The notes below the pieces were generated by a model. It did no database searches. It had not been told where the DNA came from and saw only the letters and a program-made list of their open reading frames with translations. From NCBI GenBank assembly GCA_012934845.2, contig WNNJ02001949.1, forward strand, positions 62,001-126,000: a stretch of 64,000 nucleotides of DNA, read 5' to 3'. A program made the translations under genes and the position numbers. This document shows, piece by piece, positions 1-12,483 of this stretch (the stretch's first letter is position 1; each line of letters starts with the position of its first letter). Source of the DNA: Pomphorhynchus laevis. Lineage: Eukaryota; Acanthocephala; Palaeacanthocephala; Echinorhynchida; Pomphorhynchidae.

Positions 1-582
1 ACTAAATTTGTATATTTTTTGCTTTAAAATTCCAAATTTAAAAAATGGATCCAAATTATTTAGTTTAAAAGGTTTGAGATTTCCAAACAATTGATTATTC
101 AATTTAGTAACATGAATAATACAGCATTAATTAATTAAAATTATATAATTTTATTTGGAAACCGGATTTAAAACTACACTAGCAAAAACTACATTTTGCT
201 ACATGTTAAAAATAACATGTAACAAATTATAAGTGTGTTAATAATATTACAAATTATTAAATTATTTTATATCATAACGTTTTCGTCATGTAGCTTGTGA
301 TATCGGAAACAATAAGCTTCCAATATTTTAATAGGAAATGAATTCCCACTTAAACAAAATATATATTTACATAAAATATATTTAATTGGAATATAAATAA
401 TACATTTGTTGAAAATTTATTTTTAATATAAAAGTAATATAAAATAAACATTTTTTATAAAAATGTTTTACATAAAAGTGATAAGAGCTTCGACCGAAAA
501 CGTTATTAAAGCATATTTCTGTTATTCTTGATATTTGAAAAAATATATAGCATATCAAACCGGAATAACAGACAAAACATTT
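1..582. other. AT-rich noncoding sequence
   Basis: No open frame with protein-like composition is seen on either strand. A small inverted repeat lies near 518-575, where CTGTTATTC is answered by GGAATAACAG, but no terminal structure could be fixed. Confidence 0.5.
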
Positions 583-674
583 ATTTTATTTACAAACCAG
601 CACACGTTTCAGTATTTTACTCTTTTGTAGTGAAGAAGAGTAAAATACACGAAACGTTGGTTTGTAAATAAAAT
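583..674. repeat. Long imperfect hairpin, Penelope-tail-like
   Basis: Two arms of about 42 bases pair around an 11-base loop. The left arm holds ACAAACCA, ACGTTTC and GTATTTTACTCTT; the right arm holds AAGAGTAAAATAC, GAAACGT and TGGTTTGT in matching order. The right arm read as GAAACGTTGG followed by an A-rich stretch resembles the 3' ends of Penelope-like elements, so this could be two such ends in inverted orientation. A palindromic MITE is the alternative. Confidence 0.55.
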
Positions 675-724
675 GAAATTGTTGTCATTATAATGAAGTT
701 ATTATATAAATTTAGAATTTAAAA

Positions 725-960
725 TAAAAGTCAATGTTTATGAATTGACTAATAAATAACAGACAATGCATCAGAATAAGGATGAGAGGTCATCACTAGG
801 ATCTGCTATGATATCAGGTTTCGGCCTTTATTCATCGACCCAACATAGCTGCGGGGCCCATGCTAATGACGTATTTCCTCTGATATAATTTGATTTTCTT
901 GTGTATCGTATTATATAATACAAAGTGTATTATTTATCATAAATCCATAAAAATAAATAA
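725..960 (-). repeat. SCR repeat copy (reverse orientation)
   Basis: This copy carries the conserved blocks of the SCR family: GGTCATCA, CTGCTATG, GGTTTCGGCC, TCGACCCAACATAGC and GTATTTCCTCTGAT. Forward orientation is defined as reading the last of these first, from its complement. The family recurs at 2.8, 4.9-5.5, 9.0, 12.7, 23.8, 30.9, 41.2, 57.0 and 60.8 kb. No coding capacity is seen. Confidence 0.75.
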
Positions 961-2789
961 ATTTGTATTAATTGGCTAATAAATGACATACGATTTATAT
1001 TATTATCATAATAGCAGTATATATCCATGAAAAGTTAAATATTTCCATTTAAATAGGCTGTTTATTCTGTTCTCAAAACAATATTCTAACTTTATCATAG
1101 AACATAATAAAATTGATAGCAAATTATATAAAAATTCATAATCAGTAATTCATTAAGCTGTAATAACAGCTTAATGTCATCTTTGAATAGATATTGAAGA
1201 AATTGTTCCTCTGATCGTTATCGTGTATAATACGACCATATTGTACAATTGAATATGGACTTACTTGTAATGTGGCTCAGTATATTTTGGTTCGTTAGGT
1301 GTGTTCGTCTACAAAAATAATTGTGACTCCGTTTACTTGAGAATACATTGAAATATAGTAAAAGTGTTTTCGCAATTATTTGCCTATCACAAGTTTTTTG
1401 TTTATTCTTTGTTTTTACGTTGTGAACGATGCAGCCAAAGGAGATAAAATATCTTATTGATAAAAAGTAACGAATTATTATCACTGCAATCATACGGACT
1501 GGACTTGTGGTAAATAAATACGGCGTAATTGCTTGGCAATATAGCCACCATTTTAATAGAACACGATCACATTACACACTTTTAACGTGTTGAAAATGGT
1601 CAATTATTATTTTTGTCGTCCATTTCAATGATCAATAACTTCAGGTATAAACTTATGGCAGTGGTGCATATCATCATTTAATAAAATAAAATAGTGAGAA
1701 AATTTTACTTTAACACTTCAATGAGAAATAGAAAGACAATAGGAGTTAGGAGTGAGATAGCATGGTCGTATTTAGGTTAACATAGTTGTCGTTACGTAAT
1801 AAAAACGTTGTTTTGAACAAGGCACTGTTTCAAATGATTGACACCTTGTTTTTAAATATCAAGTGTCCTTTACAATTCAGATAAGGAGTGTACTCTATTA
1901 ATGGTTTCAACCGCTAATTGACATTCAAATTTTTACTTTTGGATATCGAAGAGCAAATATTTGTTCTGCATTCAAGGACAAGCCTATAAAGTAATTTTAC
2001 CGGTTGAAATATTAAGCATTCTGAGGTGTATATTGAAATAGTTAGAAATTAGGCTACTCTTATTAATGTGGAAACAGAAGGTAGGAAGTGCAAATGTAAG
2101 AATCTTGTTCTGTCTGTCAGTTACATTTGCCTGGGAATGTCTTTGTATTCGTAAAATATAATTGCCTAGAAAAAAAAACATTTTTTTTCAGTTTTAGAAT
2201 TGAATGTTTAATTATTGAATAGACTTAGTAACGTCATGCTAGATTTAGAATGACTGTTTCGCCTTAAGGATGGATTTAAATCACGCTTAAAACTTCATCA
2301 CATACGTATTTTTGGAAAGAAGAACAAATGTTGATGACAATTATAAAATTAATTTACGAAAGACTATTTTTTGCTATCGTACTTTTATTTGCGCGTGAGA
2401 AATATTCGTATAATTTAATTAAAGAGAAATGATAAAATTAATGATATTTTATTCATTTTAAAGCAATTTATCAGATCCATCTTTTGAGTTTATCCTAATG
2501 CCATAATTAGTTAATATTTTTTATCAAATCATTAAATAAATTAATTAAATATTTAATAAATGACATAAATATTAAATAAAATATAATGATTTTTATAAAT
2601 ACCATAGATTTTATTGATAAAAATATAATTATTTATAATGAAAATATTGTTTTATTAATTCCTAATTTACAGTTTAACATTTCAGGTCACTTTACTAAAG
2701 CTACATATTTTGTAATAATTAAATTCAAAGTCAAAAATATCTTAATATAAAAACAGTATTATTATAACGCAGAATTTTTATGAACCGAT
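961..2789. other. AT-rich noncoding sequence
   Basis: Several short open frames occur (for example 1218-1493 and 1984-2181 on the minus strand), but their composition follows the base composition and they resemble no protein I know. I see no RNA gene or element boundary. It could be intron or intergenic DNA downstream of the minus-strand gene that ends, within this window, at 6489. Confidence 0.4.
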
Positions 2790-2935
2790 TACAGCATTTA
2801 TTAATTAGATTAAATTTAATCAGGAAGAGCTGCTATGTTATCAGATTTCAGACCATGTAACTGAACTAAACATAGCATAGTAGGCAAATATCTATATATT
2901 TGTATAATATCTGGTATCCATCCAAAATTAATTTT
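2790..2935 (-). repeat. Degenerate SCR repeat copy
   Basis: The blocks GCTGCTATGTTATCAG and AACATAGCATAG are kept in the family order and spacing, but the GGCC pairing block and the outer TCATCAG arm are eroded. It is probably one of the oldest copies here. Confidence 0.5.
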
Positions 2936-4849
2936 CACTTACCTGTTTAAATTTATTTTTAATAATATTCTGTTGATTTATATATTTCACGATTTATGTT
3001 TGATTTCACTTTTATAGTAACCTAGTTAAAATATGTATCCATTAAAATTATTTAAATGATTTTTAAGAAAACTAATATCAGTTTCAAATTAAATCAATTC
3101 AATAAATAATTAATAATTAGTTAATTATTATAATAATTAATAATAATCTCAATTTAATTTATACTAAGATTAATTATATAATGCAGCATTGCTCTCGAAT
3201 CAAATGCAACTAATTGAGTACGAACCATCCCCGATAATTTAAGGGACTTGGAATCTTTTTCGATCTGAAAATATAGGAAAAAATATATTATTGTATTTTT
3301 ATTACTTTGCAATCGTTTTCAATTGAATTAAAATCAAGATAATGATATAATTTCTAACCTATTTTAATTATAATCTATTTTATTATAATCTATTATCTAT
3401 TTTAATTTATTTTTATTATTTTTATCTATTCTATCATATATATAATATAACGCTCAGTCCTAAGTTATTGGTGGCTTATATTATTATCAGGTAGCCAATT
3501 TTAATTATAGTAATATATCTTTATTATTATAATATACGAATAATATTATAATATTATATTATATAATATCATAATATTATTTTAATCAATTCAATAAATA
3601 ATTAATTATTATTTAATGATAATAATGTTAATATTATATCATTAATATTATATCATGCTTTCGGTCAAATGCAACAAATTGACTGCAAACCATTTCCGAG
3701 ATGAATTTTATTATTTTGATATTTCGACTGCACTTAGCAGTCTTATTCAATCTGAAAATAGAGGAAAAATATGCTAATTATCAGTCCTTTTCAATTGTAT
3801 GATTGTAAACTCACAATAGTTAGTTTATAATATAATATTATTATAATATAAATAATATATTAATATTATATCTTAAAAAATATTAAAATATGTAAACTAT
3901 ATTAATAGATAAACACATTTTCAAAATATTTATTCATTACATTACATTGATATACTGGAATTGTTAATTTGGAGTTAACTGCTATTTTCATATTAAAGCC
4001 GTAACAATTAGCTTTTAACGGTATCAACACAAATTAATGTCGTATCAACTGTTTTTACAACTTTATAAACCGAATTATCAAAATGTAATATTTGTAATTA
4101 AATATTTGTCGTTAAGTCATCTGATTTAGTAGAAAGACAAAAACGTGTTTTCAAACCTTAGCAATACAGAAAAGAGAGTACATTACTGGTTAATGCGCAA
4201 AGTTGAAGCTTAAACATGGCGCTCAAACTATTTACTTTTATAACTACAGAAGGAAAAACACTATTTTACTTTAACACCTAAGTAATTTTGACATTATTTA
4301 AAGCCTTGAAAAACGACAGTAATAGTTTTGATGCAGTAAGAATTGGCATAATTACATTGCAACGGTAAAACAGTAGGTGACATTTCGCTTTTTGAATGCA
4401 AGATATTTATTATAAAAATGTTGCAAAATGTACGTTCATTTCGATCGTTTTATGTGTTCTGATTTAAAATTCGCTAGCAGAAAACACATTTTTGTACATG
4501 ATAATAATCTGATAGCACGGTTGCAATTAATTGTGTTGATGCAACTCTAGCTAATAGGTAAATTTTCCGTTGTATGCTAAGCTGACGATACATATGATAT
4601 AATATGTCTAAAGCTGGAATGTTTGAATTAAAACCGAGATACATTTGGCATTAATTCAACATAATATACTATATGTTAGAGTACTGATGCTTTCCTTATG
4701 AAATACATCGATCACAGATATACTTACACAATACAAATACTGAATATACTCAATACTGAATTAATATAATATATTTTGATTTATTTTAATATATTAATTG
4801 AAATAATCTGTTTATTAATCATTTTGTTAATTTATATCATAATAAGATC
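2936..4849. other. Very AT-rich noncoding sequence
   Basis: Long runs of A/T dinucleotide-like sequence (notably 3080-3180 and 3340-3660) and no supported gene. The phrases TCGAATCAAATGCAACTAA (3196-3214) and TCGGTCAAATGCAACAAAT (3660-3678) are similar and may be parts of a dispersed repeat. Confidence 0.4.
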
Positions 4850-5484
4850 AGATAACTGATCATTCTTTCGGTCCCTATTCCTCGACCCAACATAACAGCG
4901 GGGTTAAATACATACTAAAAACGTATTTCCTCTGATGAAATTTGATTATATAGTGTATCTTATTCTAATACAAAGTATATTATTTATTATCCATTTTTTA
5001 AATTTGTCCGCTTTAGATTTTTAATTTATTTAAATTTAGTCAAATTTATTCAAATTTATTTAAATTTATAAATTTAAGATGATAAATATGAATATAAATT
5101 AAATAATAGATAACAGACTATGTTTAAGAATAAGGATTATAGGTCATTAAGAAGAATTGCTATGTTATCATGTTTCGGCTCCAAATTTCTCGACCCAACA
5201 TAACAGCGGGGTTAAATACATACTAAAAGCGTATTTCCTCTGATGAAATTTGATTATATAGTGTATCTTATTCTAATACAAAGTATATTATTTATTATCC
5301 ATTTTTTAAATTTGTCCGCTTTAGATTTTTAATTTATTTAAATTTAGTCAAATTTATTCAAATTTATTTAAATTTATAAATTTAAGATGATAAATATGAA
5401 TATAAATTAAATAATAGATAACAGACTATGTTTAAGAATAAGGATTATAGGTCATTAAGAAGAATTGCTATGTTATCATGTTTC
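4850..5484 (-). repeat. SCR tandem dimer, 308 bp period
   Basis: Two head-to-tail SCR units lie at 4881-5188 and 5189-5484. By eye they differ at a single base (A or G in the CATACTAAAA(A/G)CG block). The second unit stops 12 bases short of a full 308 bp repeat. The unit holds both the structured core and an AT-rich segment. Such near identity in an otherwise decayed repeat family points to recent duplication or to a tandem template at insertion. Confidence 0.85.
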
Positions 5485-6468
5485 TGGCAATTTTATAAAT
5501 ATTTTTCGATGAGACGTAGACGTGTTGGGAGGTAAATAAACGAGAATAGATATGTCTACTAATCCAATTTTTCGGAGTTTTGCATATATACAATACATTA
5601 GTAATAAACGATTAATAAACGGGTAATTATTATGCAATACATATATATATCGTATGTATCGCATATATATGTATATATTGACTAACTTGTATTTTAGCTG
5701 GATACGTAATAGCTTCAGCCATCAGCTCGCATTACGACAGAAAGCATGCTGTCCAGACAACTCCACAAGGCGGGACTCATCAGTGGACGTCCTTGTATCG
5801 CATATATATGTATATATCGCGTATATATGTATATATCCGGAAATATCTCAACAAAATGAAATTCAACCCACTACCAACAAGACGATTTCAATGCATCATT
5901 GTATATATATCGCAAATATATGTATATATCGCAATACATATGTATCGCATATATACAATACATTAGTAATAAATAATAATACACTCATTATATTATATAA
6001 AATTGTAATGTACGCATTTTGTACTTTTTAAATATAGAATATTGACGATTAAATATTATCCTAATTTATTTCATTTAGATTATTAATCTTCAAACTATTT
6101 TTTAAACTTTGCAGAGTTTTTTTGCAAGGTTTCTTGGAGATGGATAAATATTAATATTAACGATTTTTGATAAATATTTAATTCTAATTTTCCAATATTA
6201 TCTAAATTCAGTTCATTACAACTTCTTAATATCGTAATGCTAAGCCGTAATGCCACGCGTTTTAAAATCAATACGTTATACTTGAATTGTAGAAAATTTT
6301 CAAAATTTTCTACAAAAATTTTCGTCTATTTGTAGTAATGACTACAAATAGTCATGACATGCAGTTAGTTCAGATGTCTATTCGTTCAAATATTCGAGCT
6401 TTTGGTAAAAAACTCGAATATTTGAGAATGTAAATATGTAAATATATAAATTATAAAAATATATAAAT
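5485..6468. other. Noncoding region with TATATATCG-type simple repeats
   Basis: Between about 5630 and 5960 the sequence is rich in CGCATATATATG and ATGTATATATCGC alternations. A non-simple insert at 5696-5795 interrupts it and carries a hammerhead-like motif on the minus strand. Open frames through this stretch follow the simple repeats and are not supported as genes. Confidence 0.5.
5751..5788 (-). ncRNA. Decayed hammerhead-ribozyme-like motif
   Basis: On the minus strand, GTCCA (5788-5784) is followed by the core CTGATGA (5783-5777), a partial stem II (GTCC with GGA), GTC (5758-5756) and TGGAC (5755-5751). TGGAC pairs perfectly with GTCCA as stem I. The invariant GAAA and stem III are missing, so it should not cleave. 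A hairpin of CGTAAT with ATTACG lies beside it at 5704-5736. A chance match is possible. Confidence 0.4.
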
Positions 6469-6488
6469 TAAAAGTTAACTAAAATTAC

Positions 6489-7757
6489 CTTGTATTCTCC
6501 ATCAATTGTGTCGTCGCTGGATGTAAAATCATTGATCTTACTGTGATTGCAGCCCTTGCCGTAATAATGATAATCACTGGTTAAATATTTATCGCTGTAA
6601 GAATTTATTCCTGCAGAATTTGACAACGTAGAGTCATTATAAAGTTTGTCAACTGACAGATTATTTAAATCCTGAATTAAGAGCACGCTGCAATTATCAT
6701 TATTGTCCAATTTTGCAATTATTCGTTTTACACGGCTACCTTCGCTATTAACTGGAACAGCATATATACTCGCTGAAGTTGTCGAATACGAAGGCAACGT
6801 TTCATCAAAATACTTTTCATGTGTTGCCTGTGAATCACTGTAAATGGACGAAGCTGAACTGTAGACCATATCATTCATTGTTACACTTCGCACACTGATG
6901 GCTTTATCAGCCATATTGGGTTTGTCACATTGCACGCTCTTTGATCTGAGGCGTTTCTTTACCACAAGAGCAGGTCTTGAATCTAATCGCGTTAGACATA
7001 TTTCTTTAAATCGGTTACAACTGGGCCCCATACCATTTAGAGATGACGACGGATTGTTTTTATTGGATATCGTGGATTGGCTATTTAACTGATTATTTAA
7101 TTGAATAGATTTGGCGTAACTTTCATTTAATCTATTTAGCATTGGATATTCTTTGATACTTGTGGTAGTCGAGTTAGTTGTCTGCGCATGTGATCCCGGA
7201 ATCAATTTAACGTCAACGTTCAATAATTTATTTTCAATTATTGAACATTTTTGTTGATTTTTTAAATTACTTTTTGACGACAGAAGCTGCCTTTTTCTGT
7301 AGCTCTTATTTCTGTGAAACAGGTGATTTGATTTGATTTTACATCCAGATAATCGTCGTTGTTGACTACTCCGATGCCCTCTTTGGTGGAAAAATGGATT
7401 TTCTTCGCTGGTATATGCAAAATGATCGACCGCCTCCTTTTCAATCACAGCGTTTTGATTATTTCTCTTGAAAAGCCTGCGCAGCTGTGGTATGAACTTT
7501 TGCCTTGCATTATGTGATGTTGGCACCTTGTCCATAATTGAATCCAATGATTGTGAAAACAACTTTGTGGAAAGCAAATCATTTAAAAGGGGATCCGATA
7601 TGATCGAGGCTCCGCTAAAATATTCGCTTCTGCTGCTTTTGTTATCACCATAACTGCCGCAATCATTGGATAGTGTATCCTCTGTAACTACAGTACTTGT
7701 AGAAGACAATTCAAAATGCTGGTCGTCGTTTAGGCGAAGGTGATGGTGGAGGAGATG
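6489..7757 (-). CDS. Internal coding exon of an unrecognised host gene
   Basis: An open frame of 423 codons is bounded by a good acceptor (pyrimidine-rich tract then TTATAG at 7758) and a donor (AAG followed by GTAATT at 6488), both in phase 0. The encoded segment is rich in Ser, Asn, Lys and Arg, with His-rich (LLHHH) and basic patches such as RRLFKRNN and KKRLRSK. It has no signal peptide, membrane segment or domain I recognise and looks largely disordered. The frame runs into a stop 20 bases past the donor, which supports splicing. The exon at 14694-14976 ends in phase 0 and could join directly. No ATG was chosen because the frame enters from the intron. Confidence 0.65.
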
Positions 7758-8814
7758 CTATAAAAAAGCGGTTACAATTTTATTGTGTGAAAATAAACAG
7801 AATTATTTTCTCTATAATATATTTTACTCTTACCGATACATGTTTTTGCTGCAATATACCATCTGCTATTAATGGGATAATAGCTATGTGTACAAGCACA
7901 CCTTTCTCTCTACAAAAAGGCATTTCTACCATAAAATAGGAATATAGACAGCCGGGAAAATGAAGGATGTAGATAAAAAAGACTTCTCGACGGCAAAAAT
8001 ATGAAAAATGGCAAGATTTTGGAAACTGTTCTTGATATTCCTAGTAGGAAATCCGTCAATTTGATTTTATCAACTTTTGATACATGAGTTGGAGAGTATC
8101 AAATGCTACTTATTTGCATATAAAATATGCGCAATGGTACTTAACTGTGATCGCGATCGAGCTAAAATCTAGGTTGCAGTTCGCAATTACCAATAAATGC
8201 CAATACTTTGCATTTCAAAAGTTTTACGTTGATTTTAAGTCTCAGCAATTGTTGGCTACAACACGTGAGCATTATTTAAATAATGTGTAACGACGAATCT
8301 TTACAGTTTTTATTTTTCCAATGGGCTAATGAAAAAATATTCAGTCATATTAATCATAATAAAACATTTCATTCATTTCCTAAGAATATTTAATAAGTTC
8401 GAATAAGTCACTAAGTTCAAACCATAACCTGACAAGTTCAAATGTTTGAATTTTATCCATGTAAATATATAAAAATAATAAAGTTACAGTGCTTGTGATA
8501 TCAATTGAATTTAAAAATTGATGCGCTTAGTCGAACTAATTAAATAGTAAACATCAGTTTTAAATAAATAGAAAAACTTAATTGGCGAATTTACTACTTT
8601 AAAATTACAAGGAAAATTCAATATTAAGTATTTATTGTAAGAAATAACAAAAGAGATTTCTTTGATCTTGCAGTTATTTCTCTAACAATTTGTTTATTTT
8701 ATATGCATTTTGATCGTATATTATTTAATACCATATGGACAATTAAATGATTTACTCATAAGTAAAATAACCTAAATCGTATATTGACAACTGGTTTGTT
8801 CTACTGACAAGTTA
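7758..8814. other. Intron sequence without visible features
   Basis: This is the 3' part of the intron between the two exons of the unknown gene. It is AT-rich with no recognisable element. The open frame at 8084-8290 (+) resembles nothing known and is not called. Confidence 0.4.
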
Positions 8815-9129
8815 TTATTAACTTGTGGACTTTGTTTTCCCGGTATTATAACCTCTGTCTCAAATTCTGAAACTGATTTCAAATTCAGAATGACTTTTTT
8901 CTATTTCTTATAATAGATAAATATAAATCAGCAAAATATTATTAAAATATTAAATTTGCAATATATAAATCAAAACAATATTATTAAAAATTTATTTAAA
9001 CTATTAAACAAAATATTTTTATGGATAATAAACAATATGCTTTGTATTAGAATAAGGTACACTAAATAATCAAATTTCATCAGAGAAAATACGTCATTAG
9101 TATGCATTTGGCTACGCTTCTATGTTGGA
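8815..9129. repeat. Penelope-associated flank plus partial SCR
   Basis: The stretch from the GTTTTCCCGGTA block through TGACTTTTTTCTATTTCT to the partial SCR at 9015-9129 is repeated almost unchanged at 12484-12800, on the other side of the Penelope-like array. The SCR part breaks off at CTATGTTGG and joins reverse-transcriptase sequence directly at 9130. Matching flanks on both sides of the array are consistent with the pseudo-LTR arrangement known for Penelope-like elements. Confidence 0.6.
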
Positions 9130-9545
9130 AAAGTGGTTTTAATGTATATTTAAAAGCACTACATACAAACGTTGTTTTATTAGATTTTTATTTAATTTCG
9201 GATTCAAATATAATATAGGTCTAGTTTTATTATCTGATTCTACTTTTATACCCTTTTTATCCATTAAAGAATAGTAACTTGTAATAATTGTTTCTAAACT
9301 TAACTTACTACGTTCATATGTTGGATTTACATTTAAATCATTAGAATTAACCTTTTTCATTAGTATATCATAATAAAGCTTTTTGCATATGAAGACAAAG
9401 TTATTACTAGCTTTATCAATAGTTGTTATTATATAGTTATCCTTTAATTTAGTAAGTTCTTTATACATATCTTTATTAATTTGATCTTTCCTTTTATAAT
9501 TGTTTGTTATTTTCATTTTATTTTTAATTTTATCAAATATATAAT
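9130..9545 (-). mobile_element. Penelope-like reverse transcriptase fragment
   Basis: The minus strand encodes about 125 residues that match the plus-strand copy at 28.4-30.6 kb closely, including ITTIDKASNNFVFICKK and NPTYERS. This is the N-terminal and finger part of a Penelope-like reverse transcriptase. It is one of several staggered partial copies in the same orientation, and it is broken. Confidence 0.75.
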
Positions 9546-9898
9546 TTTTATATAATCTTTAATTAAGGTCACATAGACATTTAAAAATATTTATATTTAA
9601 ATTGAATCATAAGAGTGTTTTGTGCCAAAACATGTCTTGTGTCTTATACAGTTGATATTTATTAGGATTTGTTAAGATTTATTAAGATTTAAGATTTATA
9701 CAGTTATGAACAAATTTATATTCTACAAAGCTTAAGATTAAGCTTTAAATAACAATTATATAATTTTTATCCAGCCGGTTAAAATTTTACCCGCTGGATA
9801 AAGCGAGTTAATTTTCGAACCGCAGGTTAATTCCTACAATATTCTTACAAATAATTAAAAGTGTGTTTTAACTACTTCAAGTATTTTATTCATATAAA
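9546..9898. other. Rearranged Penelope-like and AT-rich sequence
   Basis: A short piece near 9700-9740 matches the EYEFVHNC region of the Penelope-like reverse transcriptase on the minus strand. The rest is not assigned. Confidence 0.4.
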
Positions 9899-11099
9899 CA
9901 AAAGTGGTTTTAATGTACATTTAAAAACACTACATATGAACCTGGGTTATATTGGATTTTTATGTAATTTTGTATTCCAATATATTATAGGTATAGTTTT
10001 ATTATCTGATTCAACCTTTATACCCTTTTGAACAGTGACTTGAAATATTTCTTCTAAACTTAAATCACAACGCTCCTATTTTGCGTTTACATTTAAATAA
10101 TTATAATTAACTTCTTTCATCAGCATATCATGCTTTTTGCATAAGAAGACAAAGTTATTACCAGCTTTATCAATAGTATGTATATATATTTTAAAAATTT
10201 ATTCCTTTTGTCTGTTCTAAAAATTCTGTTGTAGAATTAATACTGAAATAGTGTTTTATACCAGTATTAATTTCGATTACCTTGCAATATTTTTAAAGTG
10301 TGCTTTAATTACTTTAAGTATTTTATTCATATAGACAGAAAGTGGTTTTAATGTACATTTAAACGCACTACATATGAACCTAGGTTTTATTGGATTTTTA
10401 TGTAATTTTGGATTCAATATAATATAGGTATAGTTTTATTATCTGATTCAACCTTTATACCCTTTTTATCCATTATAGAACTGTGACTTGTAATAATTGT
10501 TTCTAAACTTAACTCACTACGTTCATATGTTGGATTTACATTTAAATCATTAGAATTAACCTCTTTCATTAGTATATCATAAAGTTTTTTGCATATGAAG
10601 ACAAAGTTATTACTAGCTTTATCAATAGTTGTTATTATATATTTATCCTTTAATTTAGTAAGTTCTTTATACATATCTTTATTAATTTTATCTTTCCTTT
10701 TATAATTGTTTGTTATTTTCATTTTATTTTTAATTTTATCAAATATATAATCTTTCCAAATGTTTATCTTAGATATATTCGAGCTTTCACTATTAATCAG
10801 CTTACTAAAGTAATCATTTAAGCTATTATATAACGAATTGTAAATTTTATGTTTGTCGTTGTTATTATTTAATCTATATTTATACCCTTTTGATAGCAGC
10901 TTTCTTAATTCACAATTTTAAATTAATTCTAGATCATGAGTACATATATGTTCATTTATTTTATCAAAACTAAGATTTTTACAATTGCCTTCTGTTTCCA
11001 TTATGTTTCTAATATTATCGTTACATATTGATTTTAATTCTTTACTATAATTACAAAAATTACAGAAAGTGGTTTTAATGTACATTTAAACGCACTACA
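9899..11099 (-). mobile_element. Two joined partial Penelope-like copies
   Basis: Read on the minus strand, a copy starts near 11099 with CSAFKCTLKPLSV coding sequence, jumps to the NYSKELKSICNDNIRN region and runs through the finger region to about 10186. There it joins a second copy, at TIDKAGNNFVF, that runs to 9899. The junctions fall inside coding sequence, so the copies are staggered rather than full tandem repeats. Both are broken. Confidence 0.7.
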
Positions 11100-12483
11100 T
11101 AATTTTGATTTATCAAAATATTTAAGGATTCTATAAATTCAATTTTATCCATATATTTATATATATTTGATGCCTAATGTTTCTTAGATATGCGTTATAA
11201 TTATTATAACATATATATGTATATCTTTTTCCGAATATAAGATTAATTAATTTTACTAACGCTCCTTTAATATCTACTAAATCTAGATTTGTATAAAGCG
11301 TACTAAAATCGTATGTATTTATATTTTGAAAATTTATTCCTTTTGTCTGTTCTAAAAATTCTTTTGTAGAATTAATACTGAAATAGTGTTTTATACCAGT
11401 ATTAATTTCGATTACCTTGCAATATTTTTAAAGTGTGCTTTAATTACTTTAAGTATTTTATTCATATAGACAGAAAGTGGTTTTAATGTACATTTAAACG
11501 CACTACATATGAACCTAGGTTTTATTGGATTTTTATGTAATTTTGGATTCTAATATAATATAGGTATAGTTTTATTATCTGATTCAACCTTTATACCCTT
11601 TTTATCCATTATAGAACTGTGACTTGTAATATTTGTCTCAAAACTTAACCTACTACGTTCATATGTTGGATTTACATTTTAATCATTATAATTAACTTCT
11701 TTCATTAGTATTTCATAATAAAGCTTTTTGCATATGAAGACAAAGTTATTACTAGCTTTATCAATAGTTGTTATTATATAGTTATCCTTTAATTTAGTAA
11801 GTTCTTTATACATATCTTTATTAATTTTATCTTTCCTTTTATAATTGTTTGTTATTTTCATTTTATTTTTAATTTCATCAAATATATAATCTTTCCAAAT
11901 GTTTATCTTAGATATATTCGAGCTTTCATTATTAATCAGCTTATTAAAGTAATCATTTAAGTTATTATATAACGAATTGTAAATTTTATTTTTGTCGTTG
12001 TTTATATTTAATCTATATTTATACCCTTTTGATAGCAGCTTTCTTAATTCACAATTTTCAATTAATTCTAGATTATGGGTACATATATGTTTATTTATTT
12101 TTTATCAAAACTAAGACTTTTACAATTGCATTCTGTTTCCATCATGTTTCTAATATTATCGTTACATATTGATTTTAATTCTTTATTATAATTACAAATT
12201 TTTCGTCCTAATGGCGGTAACAACTTTTACCTTATTTTAGGAATATATTTACTTAAATCTGACCCTATTATTTCTTTACTTTTAGAATTATTTAAAAGTC
12301 TACCTATATTTATGTTATCTATACATTTATTAATGAAGTTTATGGTTAATGTATATTTTCTATTGTTATTATTAACATTAATTTCATCAAATATATAATC
12401 TTTCAATCTTATAATGTTTATCTTAGATATATCATTTAATTTTGTATGTTTGTTATGTATATTTAATAAAACTAAAAAGTGGA
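11100..12483 (-). mobile_element. Longest minus-strand Penelope-like copy of the array
   Basis: From 12483 downward the minus strand encodes the conserved segments SKEIIGSDLSKYIPKIR, the CNCKSLSFDKINKHICTHN region, KLKDNYIITTIDKASNNF, and then the FSTLYTNLDLVDIK region of the palm. It stops at 11100, where the next copy begins, so the catalytic YIDD-type region is absent. It closely matches the copy at 28447-30590 and is broken at several points. Confidence 0.75.

Noticed and set aside
1218-2181. Two minus-strand small proteins
   Set aside because: Composition matches the AT-rich background, no splice sites or family resemblance.
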